From NCBI GenBank assembly GCA_040391785.1, contig JBEBXH010000006.1, positions 60,401 to 124,400 on the forward strand: a DNA stretch of 64,000 nucleotides, given 5' to 3'. A program made the translations under genes and the position numbers. The DNA comes from UBA5239 sp040391785. Lineage in GTDB: Bacteria; Verrucomicrobiota; Lentisphaeria; Victivallales; Victivallaceae. Below are positions 40,680-48,478 of the stretch, in pieces (position 1 is the stretch's first letter; every line of letters begins with the position of its first letter). Below the pieces are notes generated by a model. It was not told the DNA's origin, did no database searches, and was given only the letters and a program-made list of their open reading frames with translations.

Positions 40680-41486
40680 ATGGCGCGTAAGGAAAAAGCG
40701 GCCGGAGCCGACGCCAAAAAGCGGGGAACCGGCAGTAAAATCTTGAAATTTATCCTGGCACTCTTTTTGTTGCTGATTATTTTCGGCGGGGTGTGGGTGC
40801 TGTTCCTGTGGCTGGAGCGGGCGATGTTTTCGAAGAACCCGCATTTTGTGTTGCGCGGCGTGGAAACCAGCAGCCACGGCTACTGGAACGGGCGCAACCG
40901 CATGATCGAGGCCGAGCTCGGGCTGCGCCTCGACCGCGACAATCTGTTTGCACTCGACCTGAAAGTGCTGCGCCAGAAGCTCACGGCCATTTCCAATATC
41001 AAAGACGCGTCGGTGGAGCGGATCCTGCCGGACTTGCTGCGCATTCAGCTCGAAGAGCGGATTCCGCGGGCCATGGTCCAGGGCGGCGGCGACCCGGTGG
41101 TGGTGGACGACAATACCGTGATCATGCCGGTGGATTACTACCGGAGTATGCTCAATACCCTGCCGCGGGTCAACGGATTGGACGCGCGGCTGAACCTGGT
41201 GCCCGGCAACGATATTCCGGAAGTGCAGCCGGCCATGGATCTTCTGATGATCGCGGTGATGTATTTCCCGGAATTCAGGATCAACAATGTCTGGGTTTCG
41301 GACCCGGACAAGTTGTCGTTTACCGCGATTTACAAGCGCAAGAGTTATAAGATCGTGTTTCTGCGGCGCGCGAATTTCAATCATTCGTTTCTGCAGCTGC
41401 GCGAGGCCATCGAAACCAATAGCCGCAACGGCATCAACCACATCTCATACGACTTGACGCTCGAAAACCGGGTAATCAGTCGTTGA
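40680..41486 (+). CDS. FtsQ/DivIB-like cell-division protein
   Basis: 268 aa with a basic cytoplasmic N-terminus and one membrane helix (ILKFILALFLLLIIFGGVWVL, residues about 21-41). A POTRA-type domain follows: HFVLRGVETSSHGYWN, LDRDNLFALDLKVLRQKL, ISNIKDASVERILPDLLRIQLEER and RAMVQGGGDPVVVDDN. The remaining beta domain is divergent. FtsQ links FtsB/FtsL to the divisome. It is not in the usual mur/fts cluster here, standing alone between an ABC permease and the kinase locus, so a paralogous role is possible. The ATG is set by AAAGGAA. The 3' end overlaps the convergent kinase gene by 11 nt. Confidence 0.75.
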   Translation: MARKEKAAGADAKKRGTGSKILKFILALFLLLIIFGGVWVLFLWLERAMFSKNPHFVLRGVETSSHGYWNGRNRMIEAELGLRLDRDNLFALDLKVLRQKLTAISNIKDASVERILPDLLRIQLEERIPRAMVQGGGDPVVVDDNTVIMPVDYYRSMLNTLPRVNGLDARLNLVPGNDIPEVQPAMDLLMIAVMYFPEFRINNVWVSDPDKLSFTAIYKRKSYKIVFLRRANFNHSFLQLREAIETNSRNGINHISYDLTLENRVISR

Positions 41487-43731
41487 CGGATTTCATCAGC
41501 TTATCGAAGTTGATCCGTTCGATATAAAGCCACTGCAACGATTCGATTTCCAGGTAGAAAATCAGGTAATTGGTACCATTTTCACTAAGAAAAATCCAGC
41601 CGTTCCGTTCGGACCACATCTTTTTCAGCATGTCCATTCTCGGGTGAGTGGAAAATTTCAGTTCCTCGCCGACGACGGTGGGGTTCCACTCGCCGCTGCT
41701 GTCCGCCATGATCCGCCCGGTTTTGTCGAGCAGCATCTTCTTGAGGATGAAATCACCGGTATTGCCGGTTTTTTCGAGCATTTTGATCAGCTGGCTGAGC
41801 ATGATATCGACGCCGGCGACGCCGATAATCTTGTCATCCTGATCGAGAATGGCCTTGGAGCAGGAAATGACGACCGGGGAGTTGGATTCGGTGCTGTCGA
41901 GGTACGGAGTGCTCCAGATTGCCCGGTGGGGCTCCCGGATGGCATCGGTATACCAGCCGCGGACGCGCGGGTCGAAATCCCGCGGATAATCGGTACGGAA
42001 GGGATAACTGACATGCAGTCCGCTCGTCAGCCCCACATAAACCAGGGTCAGCGGCGGCAGGATGCGGTTGAGCATAATGTCGTTCTGTTCCTGCCTCGAG
42101 GCATGCAGGGGAATATCTTTGCCGAGACTGTTGACCACGGCGGAGCGGAGGCTGTCCTCCAGATAATACAGCACATTCATTTCTTTTTTGATCGCCTCGG
42201 AGGGATCTTTGCCGGATTCCGGATGGATGAAAAGCAGGTCGTCCATGGAAATATCCAGCTGGAACGTCGGGGAGTGGACGACGCCTTTCGGGTACCTGGC
42301 GGGATTGATCGAATCCTTGTAGGTATAGAATTCAGCATGGGGCTGCTGCGGATTGGAGCGGAACAGCAGCGCGGTCTGGCCGGCGATGGCGACCAGGATA
42401 TTCTCGAAATTCTTGAACTGGCGGTCAAACCGCGAACAGGTGTAAATGCCTTTGGAATAAGCCTCGGCCATGACGCGGTCGCGCTGGTTGATCTGGCGGC
42501 GGTGCTCCACCTCGCGGTACAGCCCGATCGAAAGAGCGGTGGCGAACGCACACAGCAGCAGCACGCAGAGAAAAAGCATCACTTTATAATGGTGCCGCAG
42601 GTGGCGCTGGATTTTGCGGGCGAAATTGTCGGGGTTGGCCCGGACCTCGTCGCCCATTTCGTAGTTATTCAGGTCGGAAGTGAGCTCCTGCACGCTCTGG
42701 TAGCGCAGGTCGGGATCGGGGGACATGGCTTTGGCGATGATCCGCTTCAGGTCCTCGTCGACCTTGTTCTTAAAGAGATGCTCGAAGGGCTCGACGCGGC
42801 AGTGGCTGGCTTTGTCGATGGCCTCCTCGCGGGTTTTGGAGGAGGTATAGGCGCGTTTCAGAAACGTGATTTCATAGAGGATCAGCCCGAGCAGGAAAAT
42901 ATCCGAGCGGGTGTCGTAGGGTTCCTTGCGGATGACTTCGGGGGCCATGTACTGCAGCGTGCCTGCGACCTGCCCACTGGCAATGTGCTGCCCGTCCTCG
43001 CGGTATTCGGCAATGCCCCAGTCCATGACATAGGTTTCGTTGAAACTGCCGATCATGATGTTTTCCGGCTTCAGGTCGCGGTGAATGACCTGGCGGTGGT
43101 GGACATAGGAAATAGCCTCGCAGACGCGCAGGAAAATATTCAGGCGTTTCCAGATCAGCGAACGCTCGCTGCGCACCATTTCCCGGTACGGAAGCTTCTG
43201 GTAATGGTTGCGGAGGCGGGACAGATAGTCTTTCAGCGTTTTGCCCCGGACCAGCTTCATGGAGAGGTGGAGGCCCCGGGCATCGTCCTCGTACAGACCG
43301 TAAACCGGAATGATGGCGGGGTGTTCGAGCTGGGCGGTAACTTTGGCCTCGGTGATGAAGGCGCGGCGATACTCGGGCTTGACCTTGAGCTTGTCGTGCA
43401 GCGATTTGACGGCGATGGTCCGGCTGAATTTCTTGTCGATGGCCTGGTTGATATAGGCCTGGCCGCCGCTGGCGATCGGCCCCAGGATGAGGATGTTGTC
43501 CTCGATATTGTCAAATGTCTGCCCGGCGACTTCCTCCTCGGAAGTGTCGGGGTGAACGGGCTCGTCGTCCTTTTCGCCGATGGTGTCGCTCCAGGTGCCG
43601 GTGGAAACGGCAGTTTCGTCCAGGTCCGAAAGTACATTGCGGTAGGTATTGGTGAACAAATCTTCCAGGTGCGGCCCCGATTCGGTGGCACCGTAAGATT
43701 TTGAAGTTTTTTCCCGATCATTTCTACTCAA
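41476..43731 (-). CDS. Ser/Thr protein kinase with C-terminal Cache sensor, paralogue 4 of 4
   Basis: 751 aa from the TTG at 43731, chosen because it lies 17 nt after the previous stop, matches the other paralogues' spacing and has a purine-rich GAGGGGAG upstream; a longer frame would overlap the preceding gene. N-terminal motif TYRNVLSDLDE and acidic PDTSEEE, kinase domain about 82-360 with Lys109 (AVKSL), HRD 217-219 and DWG 237-239, and MAPEVIRKEPYDTRSD. A membrane helix near 385-405 (VMLFLCVLLLCAFATALSI) leads to an extracytoplasmic dCache-like domain: YPRDFDPRVRGWYTDAIREP and GVAGVDIMLSQLIKMLEKTG. Most divergent and last in the operon. Confidence 0.87.
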   Translation of the reverse strand: MSRNDREKTSKSYGATESGPHLEDLFTNTYRNVLSDLDETAVSTGTWSDTIGEKDDEPVHPDTSEEEVAGQTFDNIEDNILILGPIASGGQAYINQAIDKKFSRTIAVKSLHDKLKVKPEYRRAFITEAKVTAQLEHPAIIPVYGLYEDDARGLHLSMKLVRGKTLKDYLSRLRNHYQKLPYREMVRSERSLIWKRLNIFLRVCEAISYVHHRQVIHRDLKPENIMIGSFNETYVMDWGIAEYREDGQHIASGQVAGTLQYMAPEVIRKEPYDTRSDIFLLGLILYEITFLKRAYTSSKTREEAIDKASHCRVEPFEHLFKNKVDEDLKRIIAKAMSPDPDLRYQSVQELTSDLNNYEMGDEVRANPDNFARKIQRHLRHHYKVMLFLCVLLLCAFATALSIGLYREVEHRRQINQRDRVMAEAYSKGIYTCSRFDRQFKNFENILVAIAGQTALLFRSNPQQPHAEFYTYKDSINPARYPKGVVHSPTFQLDISMDDLLFIHPESGKDPSEAIKKEMNVLYYLEDSLRSAVVNSLGKDIPLHASRQEQNDIMLNRILPPLTLVYVGLTSGLHVSYPFRTDYPRDFDPRVRGWYTDAIREPHRAIWSTPYLDSTESNSPVVISCSKAILDQDDKIIGVAGVDIMLSQLIKMLEKTGNTGDFILKKMLLDKTGRIMADSSGEWNPTVVGEELKFSTHPRMDMLKKMWSERNGWIFLSENGTNYLIFYLEIESLQWLYIERINFDKLMKSVND

Positions 43732-43748
43732 AATAGTGTACTCTCCCC

Positions 43749-46130
43749 TCAATGATGTTTCAACAGTTCTTCGAAGTCGATCCGTTCGATATACAACCAC
43801 TCGAGGGACTCGATTTCGAGGAAGAAATATAAATAATTGATCCCGCGTTCCGAGGAGAAGCGCCAGCCGTTTTTCTCGCCCCACATTTCATTCAGGAGAT
43901 CGGAGTAGGGGAACTGCCGGAACTCGAGCTGGTCGTTCTGGGTGCGCGCGGCCAGCAGTTTTTCGGTGCTGTCGGCAATGATCCGGCCGGAGCGGTCGAC
44001 GAGGTATTTGTTTTTGATATAGTCGCCCTGGTTGCCGGTCTTGTGGAGGATGGCGATCAGCTGGCTCAGTGAGACGTCGGCGCCGGCGACGCCGATGACT
44101 TCATTCTTCTCGTTGACAATGGCCTGCGAGCAGGAAACCACGATGTCCTTGAGCTCGCCGGTGTCCACATAAGGGGGGCTCCAGATGGCGTGATGCGGCG
44201 TTTTGAGAGCTTCGGTATACCAGGCGCGCTTGCGCGGATCGTAATTCCCGGCCACGTCGGTGCGGGGCGGATACGAAATATGGAGCCCGTTGCCGAAGCC
44301 CACATACACCCAGGAAATCAGCGGTTTGACCTGGTTGCGGATGATTTCGTTCTGCTCGGCCGTGGTGGCGCCCTCGGGAATATTGTCGCCCATGCTGTTG
44401 ACCACGGCGGCGCGGAGGCTGTCCTTGAGCAGATAGAGCACCTGCATCATTTTCACCATTTGCGGCGGCGGCGGCGCGGTCATGCCGGGATAAATGAACA
44501 TGGCGTGATCGAGGGAAATATTTTTCATGAACGTGGGCGAGTAGCCGTAGTCCGGCGGCGCCGTATCGGTGCTGAAGAGATCGTTGAACGTATAATACCT
44601 GGCGTGGTCGTTCTGGATGTTTTCGGCCTTGGAGAGCAGCGTGGCCTCGCTGGCGATGACCGAAAGCAGGTACTCGTAATGGCGGAACTGGCGGTCGAAG
44701 CGCGAGCAGGAGTACATGCCCTTGGAATAAATCACGGACATGGCGTGGTCCTTTTGGGCGGCGAGCCGGCGGTGGTTCATTTCCCGGTACATGGCCACGG
44801 CGCTCAATGCGGTGAAGGCAAAGAGCAGGATGACGCTGGTGAACAGCAGAAATTTATAATGATGGCGGAGTTTGCGCAGGACCTTTTCGACAAGATTGTC
44901 GGGATTGGCGGAAACTTCCTCGCCGATTTCGTAGGCGGCCAGGTCGTCGGTGAGCTCCTTCACCGTCTGATAACGTTTGTCGGGGTTCGACATCAAAGCC
45001 TTGGCGATGATCATCTTCAGGTCCAGGTCGACTTTGCACTTGAATTTGTGCTGAAAGGGATCGATCAGGCAGCGCTGGGCCTTGTAAATGGCTTCGTCGC
45101 GGGTGGTGGAGGGCGGATAAGCCGGCTTCAGGAATACGATTTCATAAAGGATCAGCCCCAGCAGGAAAATATCCGAACGGGTATCGTAGTCCTGCTGGTT
45201 GATGATCTCGGGGGCGATATACTGCAGTGTACCGGCCACGCGTTTCTCGCGGGGGTGCTCATCGTCATGATATTCGGCGATGCCCCAGTCCATGACATAG
45301 GTTTCGTTGAAACTGCCGATCATGATGTTTTCCGGTTTCAGGTCGCGGTGAATGACCTTGCGGTGGTGCACATAGGAAATGGCTTCGCAGATCCGCAGGA
45401 AAATGCCGAGGCGCTTCCACAGCAGCGCCCGCTCGTGGCGGCTGCGCTCCACCTTGGTCAGCCGGCGGTAATGCATCCGGGTGCGGTCCAGATATTCTTT
45501 CAGCGTGCGGCCGCGGATCAGTTTCATGGAGAGGTGAAGGCCGTTTTCATCGTCCTCGTACATGCCGTAAACGGGCACGATCGAGGGGTGTTCGAGCTGG
45601 GCGGTGACGCGGGCTTCGGTGACGAAGGCCCGGCGGTGCTCGCTTTTGTCCTTCAGTTCGTCGTGCAGGGATTTTACCGCGATGACCCGGTTGAATTTCC
45701 GGTCGAGGCCCCGGCTGATGCAGGCCTGGCCGCCGCGGGCGATCTCGCTCTGGAGGTCGATGTTGTCGTGAATATCGTCGAGATTTGCGGCGGCGATTTC
45801 CTCGTCGGTGGTATCCGGCGCGAGCGGGTCGATTTCCGCATAGGTGAAAGAGTCGTTCCAGTCGGTAATGGTGGTGCCGGTCAGGCCGCTGACGAAATTC
45901 CGGTAAGTCGAGCCGAGCAAGGTGCCCAGATTGGTGGTGTTGGCGGTGTCGGCGGTGACGGTTCCCGGCGGCACGAGCGTGGCGGGCGTAACGGACGGCG
46001 CAGGAGTCGTGGAGGGCGCAACGGGTTTGGACGGGTCGATCTTCACCGTCTTGTCGATTTTCACCGTTTTGTCCATCTTCACCGTTTTATTGATGATACG
46101 GGTGGTGCTTGCGCGTTCGGGCCTGCTCAT
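43749..46130 (-). CDS. Ser/Thr protein kinase with C-terminal Cache sensor, paralogue 3 of 4
   Basis: 793 aa. The N-terminus carries a three-fold hexapeptide repeat (KTVKMD, KTVKID, KTVKID; an 18-bp DNA repeat at 46036-46089) and a Pro/Thr-rich stretch, then TYRNFVSGLTG and PDTTDEE. Kinase domain about 128-400: Lys153, HRD 261-263, DWG 281-283, IAPEIINQQDYDTRSD. The glycine loop is degenerate (GGQA). One membrane helix (FLLFTSVILLFAFTALSAVAM) precedes a Cache region with YPPRTDVAGNYDPRKRAWY and VIGVAGADVSLSQLIAILHK. It lies 15 nt after the previous kinase gene. Predicted topology puts the kinase in the cytoplasm and the sensor outside. Confidence 0.9.
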   Translation of the reverse strand: MSRPERASTTRIINKTVKMDKTVKIDKTVKIDPSKPVAPSTTPAPSVTPATLVPPGTVTADTANTTNLGTLLGSTYRNFVSGLTGTTITDWNDSFTYAEIDPLAPDTTDEEIAAANLDDIHDNIDLQSEIARGGQACISRGLDRKFNRVIAVKSLHDELKDKSEHRRAFVTEARVTAQLEHPSIVPVYGMYEDDENGLHLSMKLIRGRTLKEYLDRTRMHYRRLTKVERSRHERALLWKRLGIFLRICEAISYVHHRKVIHRDLKPENIMIGSFNETYVMDWGIAEYHDDEHPREKRVAGTLQYIAPEIINQQDYDTRSDIFLLGLILYEIVFLKPAYPPSTTRDEAIYKAQRCLIDPFQHKFKCKVDLDLKMIIAKALMSNPDKRYQTVKELTDDLAAYEIGEEVSANPDNLVEKVLRKLRHHYKFLLFTSVILLFAFTALSAVAMYREMNHRRLAAQKDHAMSVIYSKGMYSCSRFDRQFRHYEYLLSVIASEATLLSKAENIQNDHARYYTFNDLFSTDTAPPDYGYSPTFMKNISLDHAMFIYPGMTAPPPPQMVKMMQVLYLLKDSLRAAVVNSMGDNIPEGATTAEQNEIIRNQVKPLISWVYVGFGNGLHISYPPRTDVAGNYDPRKRAWYTEALKTPHHAIWSPPYVDTGELKDIVVSCSQAIVNEKNEVIGVAGADVSLSQLIAILHKTGNQGDYIKNKYLVDRSGRIIADSTEKLLAARTQNDQLEFRQFPYSDLLNEMWGEKNGWRFSSERGINYLYFFLEIESLEWLYIERIDFEELLKHH
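46036..46089. repeat. Three in-frame 18-bp repeats inside the third kinase gene
   Basis: Units at 46036, 46054 and 46072 differ by only a few bases and encode the hexapeptides KTVKID, KTVKID and KTVKMD. Slippage would change the length of the basic N-terminal arm without a frameshift. Confidence 0.7.
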
Positions 46131-46145
46131 ATGAATAAATTCCTG

Positions 46146-48464
46146 TTATTGCCTTTTGATGAATTCGCTGAAGTCGATTTTTTCGATATACAGCCAGTGC
46201 AGAGTTTCGACTTCCAGGAAGACATAGAGATAATCGGTTTTGCCCTCGGTGACAAAGAACCAGCCGTTTTTCCGCTCCCACATGCTTTTCAGCAGTTCCG
46301 GGGAGTCCATTTTGCGGAATTCCAGTTTGCCGTCGACCTTGATCACGTTCAGGTCGTGGGCGGTATCGGCGATGATATGGCCCTCGGCGTCGACCAGCAG
46401 TTTATTTTTGACATACGTGCCGACGTTGCCGGTTTCCTCCAGCGTCCGCAGCAGGTAAATCAGCGAAATATCGGCCGAAGCCACGGCTATGGTCTTGCCG
46501 TCGCTGTTGGTGATCGCCTGTGAGCAGACCAGCACGATGCTTTTCGCATAACCGGAGTCGATATGAACCCCCCAGAACGGCCGGTTCGGATTTGCGGCCG
46601 ACTGGGTGTACCAGCCGCGGGTGCGCGGGTCGAAATCATCGGAATAGTCCAGTTCATAGGGGTAGCCCACGGTCATGCCGTCGTCAAACCCGACATAGGC
46701 CACCGAGAGGGGCGGGCGGATATCGGACGTGGCGATTTTCTTCAATTCGGCGGGGGAGGCGTTCGGATATATCGATTTCAGGCTGCCGAAAATGGCCTTG
46801 GAGAGGACGTTTTTCAGCGGATAAAGCTGCTGCATCCGGCGGAGGGTTTCCGCATCGGGTTTGGCATTTTCCGACTCCGGCAGTTTATAAAGCATGTGAT
46901 CCCACGAAACATTTCGCCCGTAAGTCGAGGCAAAATTGAAGTCGGGCGGTACTACCCGGGCTTTGGTGCCTTCCTGGAAGGTATATAGTTCGTAGTTCTG
47001 CTCCGCGGGCGGACGCTTGTCGTTCAGCAGCAGTTCCGTCGTGTTGGCGCAGGACCTGACCAGAAATTCGTAATTCCGGAAATAGGAGTCGAACTGCGAG
47101 CCGGAGATGATGCCGTTGGAGTAAATTTCCCCCAGCGCATCGTCGCGGTTCTTGGCCTGCTGGTGCACCCGGATGTCGCGCGCCAGAGCGGCAAAACCGC
47201 CCACGACGACCAGAATGACCAGGATCAGGCAGGTGAAAATCAACAGCTGGTAATGGCTGTGCAGCTGGCGGCGCAGTTTGCCGAAAAATTTATCGGGATG
47301 CGATGTGATTTCCTCTCCCGACTCATAGTTACGAAGGTCCCTTGAGAGATCCTTCACGTTCTGGTAGCGCAGTGCCGGATTGGGATTGAGCGCTTTGGCG
47401 ATGATATATTTCAGGTCCCTATCCACCTTGCAGTGGAACTCGTGTTCAAAGGATTCGATCAGGCAGAATTTGGTATTGTGCAGCGCATCCTCGCGGTTGA
47501 CCGGCAGCGAATAAGCCTGTTTCAAAAACACGATTTCAAAGAGGATCAACCCCAGCAGATAGATATCCGAGCGGCAGTCGTACTGTTCTTTGTTGGCGAC
47601 TTCCGGGGCCATGTACTGAAGGGTGCCGGCGGTGCCGTAGGGTCGGTCAGGTCTTTCCTCAATGCTGCCATTGAATTCGGCGATGCCCCAGTCCATGACG
47701 TAGGTTTCGTTGAAACTGCCGATCATGATGTTTTCCGGCTTCAGATCGCGGTGAATGACCTGGCGGTGGTGGGCATAGGAAATCGCGTCGCAAACCCGCT
47801 GGAAAATTTCCAGCCGCTTCCGCAGCAGCGAATGCTCGTAGCGGGCAAGTTCGGATTTGGAAAGCAGTTTATAACGCGTGCATGTCCGCTCCAGATATTC
47901 CTTCAGCGTGCGGCCGCGAACCAGCTTCATGGCCAGGTGCAGCCCGTTTTCCTCGTCGCCGTAAATGTTGTAAACCGGCACGATCGAGGGGTGCTCGAGC
48001 TGGGCGGTGACACGGGTTTCGGCAATGAACGACTTCCGGTAATGCTGGTCGTCCTTCAGGTCGTGATGCAGCGATTTGATCGCCACGGTGCGGTGGAACC
48101 GCCGGTCATACGCCTTGCTGATATATGCCTGGCCGCCGAACGCGATCTGCTCTTCCAGGTAAACGCAGTCTTCCAGGTCTTCGAGGTTTTCGGTGACCCG
48201 CTCATCGTCAGAAGCATTGCTGCTGATGGGGGTATTGTCGTCGAAATCGTTGACATCGTTCCAGTCGGAGATTTTGCAGCCGCTGCCTCCCTGGAATATA
48301 TTGCGGGTCTTGGTAATGACGGTCTTGAATTTATTGCCCGACTGCGGACCGAACATTTCAGATAAATCGGATTCCGGGCTCGACGTTTTCACGGCAGTGG
48401 TTTGCGGCTCTACCTTGATATCAAGATCGGTGTTTAAATCACGTATTTTATGGCGGTTTGTCAT
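46146..48464 (-). CDS. Ser/Thr protein kinase with C-terminal Cache sensor, paralogue 2 of 4
   Basis: 772 aa from ATG with SD AAAGGA, 14 nt after the previous stop. The N-terminal region differs (KFKTVITKTRNIFQGG, SSNASDDE) but keeps the same spacing to the kinase. Kinase about 101-375: Lys130 (TVAIKSL), HRD 238-240, DWG 258-260, MAPEVANKEQYDCRSD. The membrane helix YQLLIFTCLILVILVVVGGF is followed by an extracytoplasmic Cache domain: GYPYELDYSDDFDPRTRGWY, IDSGYAKSIVLVCSQA and IAVASADISLIYLLRTLEETG. As in the other copies, the DFG motif is DWG, seen in other PVC kinases, with the metal-binding Asp retained. Confidence 0.9.
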   Translation of the reverse strand: MTNRHKIRDLNTDLDIKVEPQTTAVKTSSPESDLSEMFGPQSGNKFKTVITKTRNIFQGGSGCKISDWNDVNDFDDNTPISSNASDDERVTENLEDLEDCVYLEEQIAFGGQAYISKAYDRRFHRTVAIKSLHHDLKDDQHYRKSFIAETRVTAQLEHPSIVPVYNIYGDEENGLHLAMKLVRGRTLKEYLERTCTRYKLLSKSELARYEHSLLRKRLEIFQRVCDAISYAHHRQVIHRDLKPENIMIGSFNETYVMDWGIAEFNGSIEERPDRPYGTAGTLQYMAPEVANKEQYDCRSDIYLLGLILFEIVFLKQAYSLPVNREDALHNTKFCLIESFEHEFHCKVDRDLKYIIAKALNPNPALRYQNVKDLSRDLRNYESGEEITSHPDKFFGKLRRQLHSHYQLLIFTCLILVILVVVGGFAALARDIRVHQQAKNRDDALGEIYSNGIISGSQFDSYFRNYEFLVRSCANTTELLLNDKRPPAEQNYELYTFQEGTKARVVPPDFNFASTYGRNVSWDHMLYKLPESENAKPDAETLRRMQQLYPLKNVLSKAIFGSLKSIYPNASPAELKKIATSDIRPPLSVAYVGFDDGMTVGYPYELDYSDDFDPRTRGWYTQSAANPNRPFWGVHIDSGYAKSIVLVCSQAITNSDGKTIAVASADISLIYLLRTLEETGNVGTYVKNKLLVDAEGHIIADTAHDLNVIKVDGKLEFRKMDSPELLKSMWERKNGWFFVTEGKTDYLYVFLEVETLHWLYIEKIDFSEFIKRQ

Positions 48465-48478
48465 TGCGCTCAGGTCCT

